A program made the translations under genes and the position numbers. A model generated the notes under the pieces. It saw nothing but the letters and a program-made list of their open reading frames with translations. It searched no databases and had not been told where the DNA came from. From positions 62,001 to 126,000 of the forward strand of contig OZ244911.1 in NCBI GenBank assembly GCA_965221765.1: 64,000 nucleotides of DNA. The letters are read 5' to 3'. This stretch comes from Bin25 sp965221765 (GTDB lineage Bacteria > Bacteroidota > Bacteroidia > Flavobacteriales > Flavobacteriaceae). Numbering within the stretch: position 1 is the first letter of the stretch; every line of letters begins with the position of its first letter. Positions 17,388 to 26,909 of this stretch are shown here, piece after piece.

Positions 17388-18524
17388 ATGAATATCTTAA
17401 ATATTTTATTAAAAGTTCTTTTTGTTATCATCTGTCTTTATAGCGTCATTTACCATCTTGATTATACGTATATCTTAAAAGCCCTACGAGTGACCTACTT
17501 TACGGGACATTCCACAGCTTTTTTAGAAGATTATACCTTTTTTGAAAATTCAACGATCAAAGCAACCCATGGCCAACCGTGGCCATTACATGAAAAATAT
17601 AATATGATTAGATTGTCTCAAGAACATCTTGAATTTCATAAAGAATCCAAATCGATTGCTTTTTTAGTCTTTAAAAACGATCAAATTCTTTTAGAACAAT
17701 ACTATGACGGTTTTTCAAAAAACTCTAAAACCAATTCATTTTCTGTTGCGAAAACTTATGTAGTAGCTCTCTTGGGAAAAGCCATTAAAGAAGGATATGT
17801 GAATGGATTAGATCAAAAAGTCATCGACTTTTTACCTCAATTATCTGGTGATTATGCCCACAAAGTCACTATGGGTGATTTGGCCAGTATGTCATCAGGC
17901 ATGCAATGGAAAGAAGAATACTATTTACCATTCAATGTCACTACAGAATCCTATTTTACTCCTGATTTATACCAATTGATGATGGCCATTCCCATTGAAT
18001 ATGAACCAGGTAGAGCATATCACTATCAAAGTGGAGCGACGCAACTACTGGGATTGGCCTTAGCTAAAGCCACAAAAATGTCTCTTTCAGACTATTTGCA
18101 ACAATCTATTTGGCATCCTTTGGGTTATCAACATGATGCTTTTTGGCAGTTAGACTCCAAAAAAAATCGAAATGAAAAATCATTTTGTTGTTTAGCCATC
18201 CATCCAAGAGACTTTGCAAGATTGGCCAAACTCTATAAAAACCGTGGCCGATGGAAAGGTCAACAAATATTAGATTCAACTTTTGTATCTCGTAGCTTAA
18301 CCCCACGCTTTGAACAAGCCCCACATTATGGATATGGGATTTGGTTTAAAGAATTCAATAATAAAAGCGCTTTTTTAATGAAGGGACATCTCGGACAATA
18401 CGTTATCACTTTTCCTTCAGAAGATTTAATCATTGTCCGATTAGGGCATAAAGAATTGTCAGGAGATATCGAAACATTCATGGCCATGGGGTTGGAAGTC
18501 ATCTCACAATATGAAATGATGTGA
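17388..18524 (+). CDS. Beta-lactamase-family serine hydrolase, membrane anchored
   Basis: A 378-residue protein with an N-terminal hydrophobic anchor (about 5-25, LLKVLFVIICLYSVIYHL). The catalytic SxxK is SVAK in SFSVAKTYVVALLGKAI near residue 123; the second motif is YHYQSGATQLLG and the third region is MKGHLGQYV. This is the class C beta-lactamase/penicillin-binding-protein-like family, which contains esterases and peptidases more often than true beta-lactamases. It lies in tandem with ogt, with no obvious functional link. Confidence 0.85.
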   Translation: MNILNILLKVLFVIICLYSVIYHLDYTYILKALRVTYFTGHSTAFLEDYTFFENSTIKATHGQPWPLHEKYNMIRLSQEHLEFHKESKSIAFLVFKNDQILLEQYYDGFSKNSKTNSFSVAKTYVVALLGKAIKEGYVNGLDQKVIDFLPQLSGDYAHKVTMGDLASMSSGMQWKEEYYLPFNVTTESYFTPDLYQLMMAIPIEYEPGRAYHYQSGATQLLGLALAKATKMSLSDYLQQSIWHPLGYQHDAFWQLDSKKNRNEKSFCCLAIHPRDFARLAKLYKNRGRWKGQQILDSTFVSRSLTPRFEQAPHYGYGIWFKEFNNKSAFLMKGHLGQYVITFPSEDLIIVRLGHKELSGDIETFMAMGLEVISQYEMM

Positions 18525-19056
18525 ACTGATGACACCTTTGAGGTGAAGTGTCCCCCTATCTTCCTACAATTTTTTGGCAAACTTGAGGGATTTGAAAACA
18601 AAAACCTGTCAGAAAGCATGCCAATTGACCTCTATCACCTTGGCCATAAAACCCAAAAGGTCAATTTGTTTGATAAATCCCCACACCATCGACCAACTAG
18701 AAGTAAGTCAAGGTGTGTGATTTAACGAAAGTATGTCTTTTGATTTCTTAAAACTCTGATAATCAGCGATTTGAGATTTTTAAAAGCCATTGACACTACC
18801 TTTTTGTGATTTATTTTGAGTGAAAACAGCTCTATGAACCTTTCAAGTCATCATCAACACGGGCTGTTTTTTTGTAGATGATTGGTTTTTTCAAGTCCCA
18901 TGAGATACCTTAAGGTTTCTAGCAACTCTTTGGATGTTGCATCCATCAATACTTTTAACTAGGTCTGAGCGTTTTCGGGAAGGGCTGCTTTGGTTCGTAC
19001 TCGACCATTGAGCTTTTCTTGTAAGCTCCTCCATGAATCATGGCAGTCTTATACTC
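18525..19056. other. Intergenic region with a decayed coding remnant
   Basis: About 530 bp without an intact gene. On the minus strand between about 19040 and 18862 one frame reads SWRSLQEKLNGRVRTKAALP and, after one stop, VLMDATSKELLETLRYLMGL then EKTNHL. The composition looks protein-coding, but I do not recognise the family; it resembles the C-terminus of a lost gene. Upstream, AACAGC and GCTGTTTTTTT (about 18828-18878) could pair, but they are some 40 nt apart. Confidence 0.4.
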
Positions 19057-19326
19057 TTAATCATCTTCTCTAGGTAACTGATCAATGTCATCATTATAAT
19101 CTCTCTTTAGTTTATTTCGAAGAATTTTAATTTCAATTTTATGTTTTTCATCAGCTCGCTTATCTGCTTTTCGACTATTGATAATGCGAACTATAATCCA
19201 AACTGTAGTAGAAGTTGCAAGCAATCCAGTAACCCAAGGATTAATTGCGTCAATAAATGCTGTAACAAATACCAATATAGTTATTCCGGCAACTTCTAAA
19301 AAAGATAAATCCACTGCATCGTCCAT
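19057..19326 (-). CDS. Small two-span membrane protein (89 aa), unknown
   Basis: Two predicted membrane helices (about 9-27, VAGITILVFVTAFIDAI, and 31-48, WVTGLLATSTTVWIIVRII) are followed by a highly charged cytoplasmic tail rich in Lys, Arg and Asp that is likely helical. This layout resembles phage holin-like or small hypothetical membrane proteins, but there are no lysis genes around. It is flanked by remnant DNA on both sides, so it may be a leftover from a mobile element. No family was recognised. Confidence 0.45.
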   Translation of the reverse strand: MDDAVDLSFLEVAGITILVFVTAFIDAINPWVTGLLATSTTVWIIVRIINSRKADKRADEKHKIEIKILRNKLKRDYNDDIDQLPREDD

Positions 19327-19535
19327 ATACTACAAAATTAAATACTTTTTATATTGCATTAAATCACCATACGGTATACTTTCTAACTTTTATTGTGGTT
19401 GCCAAGTTTACCTAAAATCGATTCTCTGAACACATCTCTTCAAGGTTCGTTTTATTTAGGGGCGCGCGAACCCTATAATCAACCTTTACTGATATGGCTT
19501 ACAATAACAGAATGAAATTTCCTAAACTTTTTTAG

Positions 19536-20723
19536 TTAAGAGCTTAGCAGTTTAGCAATGGCACTGATGGCTTTTTCAATTTGTTGTTCAGAAGTGGCAT
19601 ACGATAATCTCAAAGCGTTTTGATCACCAAAAGCTGAGCCGGCAACCGTTGCCACTTTCGCGTGTTCTAGAAGAAACAAAGCCATATCCATTGAGTTATT
19701 TATGGTAACATCTTTGATTTTAGTGCCATAAAAGGAAGAAATATCTAGAAATAAATAAAACGCACCATCGGGTTTAATGATATTGATTTGGGGGATGGCT
19801 TTTAGTAACTCTAATGCAAAATCTCTCCTTTTTTTAAACGCTTCAACCATATACTGAATTTCTGAGACGGGGTGCATCAATGCTGTAATTGCTGCTCTTT
19901 GTGCGATGCAATTAGTTCCTGAGGTAAATTGCCCTTGGATCTTTTTACATGCAGTAGCAATCCAATGTGGCCCAGCCATATAACCCAGACGCCAGCCCGT
20001 CATGGCAAATACTTTGGATAAACCATTGACTACAATGGTACGATCATACAATTCAGGAATATTGGCCAAACTATAATGTGGAACACCATAATTGATGTGT
20101 TCATAAATTTCATCCGATATAATATAAACTTGAGGATGTTCCATCAATACTTGACCAATGGCTAAATAATCTTCTTTGCTATAGACGATTCCACTGGGAT
20201 TATTTGGAGAATTAAAAATCACTACTTTGGTTTCTGGTGTGATGCTGTGTTTTAATTGCTGAGTTGAAATTTTATATCCCGAATCAATATTAGATGGGAT
20301 TAATGTTGCATTGGATTGATTTAAAACAGCCATGGCAGAATAAGATACCCAATAGGGACAAGGCAGTAATACCTGATCCCCAGGATCAAGTAGCGCCATT
20401 AAAATATTAGCAATGCATTGTTTAGCTCCAGTTGAAACCACAATTTGATTAGGCTCGTATTCTAATTGGTTATCACGTTGTAGTTTATGACAGATGGCTT
20501 GACGTAATTCTAAATAGCCATCCACTGGGGTGTATCCATTATAATCTTGCTGGATGGCTTGGATAGCAGCACTTTTTATAAAATCAGGCGTATTAAAATC
20601 TGGTTCTCCAATGCTCAGATTGATAATGTCAATTCCCTTTGATTTAATTTCTCTAACTTTATTAGCCATAGCTAAAGTTGCCGATTCAGGCAAATTGATG
20701 ACTTTTTGTGATAAATCACTCAT
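19536..20723 (-). CDS. aspC: Class I/II pyridoxal-phosphate aminotransferase (aspartate aminotransferase)
   Basis: A 395-residue fold-type I aminotransferase. The PLP lysine is in VVNGLSKVFAMTGWRLGYMA; NSPNNPSGIVY holds the conserved Asn, and the C-terminal Arg is in ALRLSYATS. The N-terminus NLSIGEPDFNTPDFI is typical of the bacterial Ib aspartate aminotransferase subgroup. It links glutamate/2-oxoglutarate with aspartate/oxaloacetate. It is divergent from rsmG, with a TAAATTTG box 17 bp upstream. Confidence 0.9.
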   Translation of the reverse strand: MSDLSQKVINLPESATLAMANKVREIKSKGIDIINLSIGEPDFNTPDFIKSAAIQAIQQDYNGYTPVDGYLELRQAICHKLQRDNQLEYEPNQIVVSTGAKQCIANILMALLDPGDQVLLPCPYWVSYSAMAVLNQSNATLIPSNIDSGYKISTQQLKHSITPETKVVIFNSPNNPSGIVYSKEDYLAIGQVLMEHPQVYIISDEIYEHINYGVPHYSLANIPELYDRTIVVNGLSKVFAMTGWRLGYMAGPHWIATACKKIQGQFTSGTNCIAQRAAITALMHPVSEIQYMVEAFKKRRDFALELLKAIPQINIIKPDGAFYLFLDISSFYGTKIKDVTINNSMDMALFLLEHAKVATVAGSAFGDQNALRLSYATSEQQIEKAISAIAKLLSS

Positions 20724-20740
20724 AATGAAATTTTAATGTA

Positions 20741-20748
20741 CAAATTTA
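20741..20748 (-). promoter_or_regulatory. Putative -7 box of the aminotransferase gene
   Basis: TAAATTTG on the minus strand, 17 bp before the ATG at 20723, in the 47-bp divergent gap with rsmG. It fits TAnnTTTG. Confidence 0.5.
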
Positions 20749-20770
20749 GAAATGATAGTTTCGTATCCTA

Positions 20771-21430
20771 ATGAAAAATTTAAAACGATATTTTTCTCTA
20801 CTTTCTAACTATCAAGTTGATCAGTTTCAACTATTTGAAAAAGAATTTCGCAAATGGAATAAAAACATCAATTTAGTATCCCGTAAAGACATTCGCTATT
20901 TTGAATCTCATCACCTTATTCATAGTTTATCGATTTCAAAAATTTTTGATTTCCCAACGAATACGACGGTAATTGATTTGGGAACCGGTGGCGGGTTGCC
21001 AGGAATTCCTTTAGCTATTTTATATCCTAAAACAGAATTCTTATTGGTTGAATCTATCAGAAAAAAAATCACTGTTGTTCGAGAATTAACCCAGTTACTC
21101 GAACTAGAAAATGTGATTCCTATTCATGCACGCATTGAAACTATTGAAAAGCAAGTGGATTATATGATTTCTCGCTGGGTTGGATCAGTAAAAGACATCA
21201 TAGAACTGATTCATATAAAAGGTCGAATCACATTTACCAATCAATCCAAATCAGGATTATGGTTATGGAAAGGAGGAAATCTTAATGAAGAATTACACCA
21301 ACTGAGGAGAACAAAAGTTTATGAATTAAAAGAAACATTTGAACCCCCTTTTTATTCAACTAAAAAAATTGTCCATATCCCCAAAGCATCCATCATCGCT
21401 TATGCCAATCAAAAAAAACTATGCGGGTAA
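20771..21430 (+). CDS. rsmG: 16S rRNA (guanine-527-N7) methyltransferase RsmG
   Basis: A 219-residue SAM-dependent enzyme that methylates G527 of 16S rRNA. The SAM site is VIDLGTGGGLPGIPLAILYP near residues 65-84, followed by LLVESIRKKITVVRELTQLL. The N-terminus has FEKEFRKWNKNINLVSRKD, the usual RsmG/GidB start, and ISRWVGSVKD replaces the common SRA stretch. The gene is complete and no gidA neighbour is present. Confidence 0.93.
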   Translation: MKNLKRYFSLLSNYQVDQFQLFEKEFRKWNKNINLVSRKDIRYFESHHLIHSLSISKIFDFPTNTTVIDLGTGGGLPGIPLAILYPKTEFLLVESIRKKITVVRELTQLLELENVIPIHARIETIEKQVDYMISRWVGSVKDIIELIHIKGRITFTNQSKSGLWLWKGGNLNEELHQLRRTKVYELKETFEPPFYSTKKIVHIPKASIIAYANQKKLCG

Positions 21431-21491
21431 TCCTCCCATACCGATATATTATCTCATTGTGAATTAATCAGACAATAGTTTTTTAGAAATT

Positions 21492-22175
21492 TTAAATAAT
21501 TTCTTTTTTTGATGCAAGTTCGTCGTCCTGCAAAAGTTCTTCAAGTCTTTTCATATACTCATCCATTTTTTGAAATTGTTTTTGCATCATTGAATCTAGT
21601 TCACTATTTCTTGGAGAAGTAAAAAACTGAAATGAATTGTCATTATCAGATTTAGGTAACGACTTCATTTTAAGCTTCATGGGATTTAGATGTTCATTTA
21701 CTCGAAGCATCAAACTATCGATAGATTGGTCATTTTGTAAAATATTTATTTCCATTTCTGACATTTTCTTTAAAACGCTTGAAGTTAATTCTCCAAGAAC
21801 ACTATCGAGTTTTTGTTGACTGTGAATATCTGAAGACCATATATTTAATTTATCTCGAATAGAATTAAATTCTAGAACACGACCGATGCTATCTGAATCT
21901 AATAATTCAAAATCTTCAATCTCATTTCCATAATTAGGCGGAAGAATATACATCGGAGATGGAATCGAGTCCTTTTTCGAAAATTTTATTCTATATTTTT
22001 TTCCTGGAATCATGTATAATGAATCATATTGTATCAGATTCCCACTCTCGTCATATTGCTTTGTCACTTTGATTGAACTATCTCTTTCATTGTAATCGAA
22101 TTGATCTGTATACGATTTTATTTGACCTAATCCTATTAATGGGATACTCAACCAGATGATAATCCATGTTTTCAT
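21492..22175 (-). CDS. Secreted protein of unknown function
   Basis: A 227-residue protein with a clear signal peptide (WIIIWLSIPLIGLGQ, cut near residue 18). The mature part is highly charged; DSLMLRVNEHLNPMKLKMKS and a C-terminal helix rich in Met, Gln and Glu suggest an extended helical or coiled region. No family was recognised. A run of nine A followed by nine G lies 76-93 bp upstream of its start, where length changes might affect promoter spacing. Confidence 0.6.
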   Translation of the reverse strand: MKTWIIIWLSIPLIGLGQIKSYTDQFDYNERDSSIKVTKQYDESGNLIQYDSLYMIPGKKYRIKFSKKDSIPSPMYILPPNYGNEIEDFELLDSDSIGRVLEFNSIRDKLNIWSSDIHSQQKLDSVLGELTSSVLKKMSEMEINILQNDQSIDSLMLRVNEHLNPMKLKMKSLPKSDNDNSFQFFTSPRNSELDSMMQKQFQKMDEYMKRLEELLQDDELASKKEII

Positions 22176-22250
22176 TTGTATTTGATTTTAATACCAAGAC
22201 GGAAAACCGTGATTTGAGTTACGTTTTAGACTTAAAATATAAAGTCCAAT

Positions 22251-22268
22251 AAAAAAAAAGGGGGGGGG
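22251..22268. repeat. A9G9 homopolymer tract
   Basis: Nine A directly followed by nine G on the plus strand, in the 139-bp gap between the secreted protein gene and the nitrilase gene, both on the minus strand. It lies upstream of the secreted protein gene and just downstream of nitrilase, so it could be part of a promoter or of a read-through leader. Confidence 0.75.
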
Positions 22269-22314
22269 TGACCCAATTAAAAACCTTCGTTTTTTTTAGA
22301 TTGTTTAAAAGGGA

Positions 22315-23265
22315 TTATTCATTAAAAACCACCGATTGTCTTTTCCGATTGACCTTTAGTTTGGTCACGTCAGGCCTCGAATAATGTCCTGATGGGTCAA
22401 AATTTTGTCTTTCCTGAAATATTTTTGATAGAAAAACTTGTGCCGTAAAGACTCCTTGATCATCAACAATGGGTTTGATCAGCCAGCTGCCATCTGGATT
22501 GGCAATACAAGAACCTCCATTAGCTAAAGAATCTGGCGCATTCGAAAGAACTTCTTTTAAATAAGGCGTGTCGGAGGGAAAATCAGTTTTGTTCATTAAT
22601 GAACTCACAGAAATCACATAGGTTCTACCTTCTCTGGCAATGAATCTGGTGATATCTTTTGTGTTGTGTATTGATCCAGGCCAACTGGCGCAATGTATAT
22701 TGATTCCTTGGGCATAAAATGAAGAACGAACCAATGGCATCCAATTTTCCCAACAATTTAAACCTCCAAGGGTGAACCCTTTTAATGAATGTGATCTTAA
22801 TCCATATCCGTCCCCTTGACCCCATACTAATCGTTCATCATAGGTCGGCATTAGTTTACGATGAACACTTTTTATTTCTCCCTTTTGATTTAGATACACC
22901 AATGAACAATAAAGACTATGATTCCCACGATCAATAGCTCTTTCGATAACCCCCAAATAAATGGCCATTTTATATTTTTTGCTTAATTGGCTAATCCTAT
23001 TGAGATGTCCTTTTTCTATGGAAACCGCATTAGAAACATAGTGACTGTACAGGGTTTTATTTAAACGAGTTTCCCATTGAGCACCACCACAGAGGTTGAG
23101 CCAAAATGGGTAACCCGGTATCAATCCTTCACCAAAAACTAATAATTCCACTTTTTTTTCGGCAGCTAATTCAATGGTTGAAGCCACTTTTTCAAGAGTT
23201 AACTCTCGGTTGAGCCAAACCGGACTAATTTGAGCCATGCCAATCGTTAGTGTTGAATCTTTCAT
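22315..23265 (-). CDS. Carbon-nitrogen hydrolase, nitrilase subgroup
   Basis: A 316-residue nitrilase-superfamily enzyme with the full triad: Glu in LLVFGEGLIPGYPFW, Lys in VHRKLMPTYDERLVWGQGDG and Cys in LGGLNCWENWMPLVR. The CWENWMP context and the PTYDERLVWGQGDG stretch are those of true nitrilases (R-CN to carboxylate and ammonia) rather than amidases. It is 43 bp downstream of the P5C dehydrogenase gene on the same strand and probably co-transcribed. The natural nitrile substrate is unknown. Confidence 0.88.
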   Translation of the reverse strand: MKDSTLTIGMAQISPVWLNRELTLEKVASTIELAAEKKVELLVFGEGLIPGYPFWLNLCGGAQWETRLNKTLYSHYVSNAVSIEKGHLNRISQLSKKYKMAIYLGVIERAIDRGNHSLYCSLVYLNQKGEIKSVHRKLMPTYDERLVWGQGDGYGLRSHSLKGFTLGGLNCWENWMPLVRSSFYAQGINIHCASWPGSIHNTKDITRFIAREGRTYVISVSSLMNKTDFPSDTPYLKEVLSNAPDSLANGGSCIANPDGSWLIKPIVDDQGVFTAQVFLSKIFQERQNFDPSGHYSRPDVTKLKVNRKRQSVVFNE

Positions 23266-23308
23266 TGATTTTTCATACCGTTATTAGTTAGACAATAACC
23301 ACAATATT

Positions 23309-24946
23309 TTAGGATTCGTCTTTTGAAAGGAAAGGATATCGATAATCTATATCGGGAACTAAAGTTTCTTTAATAAGCTGAGGCGAGACCCATCTGAGTA
23401 AATTCGATGACCAGCCCGCTTTATCGTTTGTTCCTGAAGCTCTAGATCCTCCAAAAGGTTGTTGACCTACAACGGCTCCAGTTGGTTTATCATTGATATA
23501 AAAATTTCCAGCACTTTGTTGCAACTCTTGTAGTGCCATATTGATGGCATCTCTGTTATGAGAAAAAATCGCTCCTGTCAATCCATAAGGAGAGGTTTCA
23601 TCGACTAATTTCAGTGTTTTTTCAAACTCATTATCCGGATAAATATAAATAGTAACCAAAGGACCAAATAATTCTTGTTCCATGGTTTTGAATTTTGGAT
23701 TCGTAGTTACCACGACTGTCGGTTCCACAAAGTATCCTACTTGATTATCGCATCCTCCACCGAAAATAATTTGAGCTTCTTTACTAGATTTGATTTCTTT
23801 AATTGTCGATTCTAAACGATTATATGCCTTATGGTGAATGACGGAAGCCATGAAGTTTTCAAAATCTCTAGGACTTCCTAATTTTACCGTCTTTAACTCT
23901 GAAATCACTAGGTCAAGGACTCTTTCAGCTATGGATTCTGGAAGGTACACCCTTGAAATCGCTGAACATTTTTGACCCTGGTATTCAAATCCTCCCCTGA
24001 TAATAGCCGTTGAAAGCGCTTTAACAGACGCACTCGGATGGGCCATGACAAAGTCTTTACCTCCTGTTTCACCTACAATTCGAGGATAAGATTTATAATG
24101 GTCGATTTTATTCCCAATTTTTTTCCAAATCCCTTTAAATACTTGGGTTGAACCTGTATAATGAACCCCTGCAAAATCTGAAGATTCCAATACGGTATTG
24201 GTAATCATTTCAGGATCTCCATAAATAGCATTAATCACCCCACTGGGCAATCCTGCTTTTTGAAATACTTCGATAATAACATTGGCAGAATACACTTGAT
24301 AATCACTGGGTTTCCAAACAACAGTATTTCCCATCAATGCTACAGAAGCTGGTAAATTACCAGCAATGGCGGTAAAATTAAATGGACTTATCGCATATAC
24401 AAAACCTTCAAGAGGCCGGTATGAAAGTTTATTTAAAACCCCCTCGGACGAAATGGGTTGGTCCGCATAAATCTGTCGCATGAAATAGACATTAAATCTC
24501 AAAAAATCAACTAGTTCACAAGCCGCGTCAATTTCTGCTTGGTAAATGGTTTTGCTTTGACACAACATGGTTGCGGCATTGATTTTACTGCGATATGGAC
24601 CAGCAATTAATTGAGCTGCTTTTAGAAAAATAGATGCTCTAGATTCCCATGGCATTTGGCCCCATTGGGATTTACTTTTTAGAGCTGTTTCAATAGCTTG
24701 CTGGACATGGTTTTGAGATGCCCTATGGTATGTCCCAATTTTATGTTGATGATCATGTGGTGGATATATGGATTCTGTATTGCCTGAAAATACTTCTTCA
24801 TCTCCGATGTAAAGAGGGATTTCTATCTGTTGGTTGTATAATCGGTCATACTCTTTTTGAACTTCAATGCGTTCCTCTGTGCTAGGTGCATAAGAAAGTA
24901 CTTTTTCGTTTTTAGGTTGCGAAATTCGAAGAATACCATCAAACAT
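23309..24946 (-). CDS. pruA: L-glutamate gamma-semialdehyde (P5C) dehydrogenase
   Basis: A 545-residue aldehyde dehydrogenase of the single-function P5CDH family. Visible are VGETGGKDFVMAHPSA (general-base Glu), EYQGQKCSAISRVYLP (nucleophile Cys) and the C-terminal INDKPTGAVVGQQPFGGSRA, which is diagnostic for P5CDH. It oxidises glutamate semialdehyde from proline to glutamate. No proline dehydrogenase gene lies in the window. Together with the hydroxyproline operon 6.5 kb away it suggests use of proline-rich peptides such as collagen. Confidence 0.92.
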   Translation of the reverse strand: MFDGILRISQPKNEKVLSYAPSTEERIEVQKEYDRLYNQQIEIPLYIGDEEVFSGNTESIYPPHDHQHKIGTYHRASQNHVQQAIETALKSKSQWGQMPWESRASIFLKAAQLIAGPYRSKINAATMLCQSKTIYQAEIDAACELVDFLRFNVYFMRQIYADQPISSEGVLNKLSYRPLEGFVYAISPFNFTAIAGNLPASVALMGNTVVWKPSDYQVYSANVIIEVFQKAGLPSGVINAIYGDPEMITNTVLESSDFAGVHYTGSTQVFKGIWKKIGNKIDHYKSYPRIVGETGGKDFVMAHPSASVKALSTAIIRGGFEYQGQKCSAISRVYLPESIAERVLDLVISELKTVKLGSPRDFENFMASVIHHKAYNRLESTIKEIKSSKEAQIIFGGGCDNQVGYFVEPTVVVTTNPKFKTMEQELFGPLVTIYIYPDNEFEKTLKLVDETSPYGLTGAIFSHNRDAINMALQELQQSAGNFYINDKPTGAVVGQQPFGGSRASGTNDKAGWSSNLLRWVSPQLIKETLVPDIDYRYPFLSKDES

Positions 24947-26009
24947 GGTTATAAGTTTTAGACTGCGAATTTAGTGACCGATTATTATTTGAGAAACATC
25001 ATTATGTAGAGAAACTTAAATAACGTTTGCTAGTGAATTTTGCGGTTCAAAAAAGTAGTTTGAACATACCTAAAGAAACAAACCTCAAATTTTCAATATT
25101 TTTAAACTTGACTAGAACCATTACCCTTTGAAGTATTATGATAACAAAATAGTTGATGTTGTGATTGAAGAATTGATAAGCACGTTTAAGCATATACGAA
25201 ATTTTGTCAGTAGCCAAAATGGAGCATCGTAAATCGCTGAAAATGTGCTGGTTAAAACACCAAAAAAATATTCACTACACTTTTTGGTGTTTTCGCCTTT
25301 TAAGAAAAGGGCACTCGATGAACGAGTTTGGGGATCGAAGAGAGACTCTGGTGGTGTGCTTGGAGACTATTTTTTTCGATCACGGTGTAGAACGGTTGTT
25401 TTTGGTTGAATAACGGTGTAAACACTACGAATGAATCCCATGAATTAAATCGTAGCAGTGATGGAGGTAATATTATGCTAATAGATTAAGTCGTCGAGGA
25501 GTCCATTTCTTCAAGGTAATAAGATTATTAAAAATCTTGTCAGATGTATCAAAGTTTTGATATTACAACTTGATAAAAAAGGAGTTGAAAACCGTTGGGA
25601 ATTTTTGGATGAAGTTCGAACTCAAAAAACACATGATTGAATTCAAAAAGGGTTATCAAAATAATTATAGACTTGTCTCACAAAAAATCCTTCAACCTAA
25701 TTGGTCAGGCGGGTATTTTGCCTGATATTTTTTGGAACAGCACATTTTTATAGTTAGAGTATTTATTTCGGGCGTATGTCAGGTGTGTGGATGAGTCGTG
25801 GCTTCGGACGAGGAATGTAGAGTTCACGGTGATGAAGTCTTCATTTCGTGGTGCTACGGGGGTTCCTTCGTTCAAGAAGATTAAATCCCCAAAAGATTTA
25901 TATTTGATAACCGAAGAGGAGCGTTTTGGGCGTGGTTCTCGGAATGACCAGAAGGCTCAGCGGGTAACCATGGAGCAGTTAATTAAAAGCGGTATTTAAT
26001 TCGCAGGTT
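24947..26009. other. Degenerate accessory DNA
   Basis: About 1 kb with no supportable intact gene. Near 25583-25650 there is a weak copy of the sequence found at 26406-26470 (shared core GAATTTTT-GATGA-GTTCGAA, then CAAAA-AC-TGA-GAATTC-AAAAAG), so part of the downstream toxin-antitoxin-like remnant seems to have been duplicated. A short frame at 25787-25999 (ends RVTMEQLIKSGI) is not recognised. Confidence 0.45.
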
Positions 26010-26459
26010 ATGCCTTTGGTAGGTCATCTTGATTTTTCAGGTTTAGCGGATCAGTTAATCCAAGCGGCTAATAAGATGCGGAATTAGATTGAGAAAAACT
26101 CATCTCGTTCTCGCAAGTTAGCGACGGTGACGAATCAGATTGATATTATGATTAAAAAGATGAAGTCTCATCCGAAAGGGAAGGATGAGTTGGGTCGGTT
26201 GTTTCAAGAATTAGAGGGGGATATTAAGCGAATTTATAAAGTGTTATCGGATTATAAAAAGTTAGAAGCATCCAAACAGTCCGAAATGAGTAACCTAGAA
26301 AACTTGAATCGAGTTGTTGAAGAACGAAATAATTCGATGGATGGAATTGTTGAAAGTCTTGGAAGTGCCGTCGATGAGGTCATATCCCATCTTGAAGAGA
26401 AAAAAGAATTGAGAACCGTACGGGAATTTTTAGATGAGTTACGAAATCAAAACGACTGA
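26010..26459 (+). pseudogene. Coiled-coil hypothetical protein, interrupted by a stop
   Basis: One reading frame from ATG 26010 gives MPLVGHLDFSGLADQLIQAA, has an in-frame TAG at 26085, and stays open to 26459 (KLEASKQSEMSNLENLNRVV and ELRTVREFLDELRNQND). The second part is strongly helical and coiled-coil-like. Its end overlaps the start of the RelE-type toxin remnant by 26 nt, the layout of an antitoxin-toxin pair, but the sequence does not match an antitoxin family I know. An ATG at 26127 allows an intact 110-residue version. Confidence 0.4.
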
Positions 26460-26785
26460 TGAATTCGAAAAAGACTTCAAAAAGTTAAACAAAAAATACC
26501 TGTCTCTTCAATAGTGATATTGCTTCTTTGCTTTAAAATTTAAATTGAGGCCCAAAAAAGCAAGGAATCCTATTACAAAACGGTTGTCATAAAGTTAGGA
26601 TACCAATTCAATCTAAAAATAGTGGTAAATTGGGTGCTGCAAGAGTCACACATTGTATTGGATTTGTAACCAACTTGGTTTATTTACTACTGATATACGA
26701 TAAAAGCGATAAGGGGACTATTTCAATGAACAAAATAAACAATGAATTGAAACGCTTACCTTGTGAACATCAATCTTTTGATTAG
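26434..26785 (+). pseudogene. RelE/YafQ-type toxin remnant
   Basis: The start reads MSYEIKTTDEFEKDFKKLNK, the typical N-terminus of Bacteroidota RelE/ParE-superfamily toxins, then stops at 26514. After frame changes the rest is recoverable: KNSGKLGAARVTHCI (compare the family KxxGKSGGARVITY) and VYLLLIYDKSDKGTIS (compare VYLLSIYDKSEKENIS), ending at 26785. There are at least two frame breaks and no functional product. The host mRNA-cleaving role is known for the family; here it is lost. Confidence 0.7.
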
Positions 26786-26882
26786 AAGTTATATAGTTTG
26801 GCATAGCTTTTATTTCTCGATTTCTATTATTTTATTCTACGCTGATGTTACTCAAAGGGCAAAATAATTCCCTCAAAATCCT

Positions 26883-26890
26883 TACTTTTG
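26883..26890 (+). promoter_or_regulatory. Putative -7 box of the nqr operon
   Basis: TACTTTTG lies 19 bp before the ATG of nqrA. It fits TAnnTTTG. No -33 TTTG at ideal spacing is evident. Confidence 0.5.
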
Positions 26891-26909
26891 CACAACTCAA
26901 AAAGAGTGG

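Noticed and set aside
18535..18560. Short hairpin CACCTTTGAGGTG as a terminator after the serine hydrolase gene
   Set aside because: The stem is only five pairs and no T-run follows.
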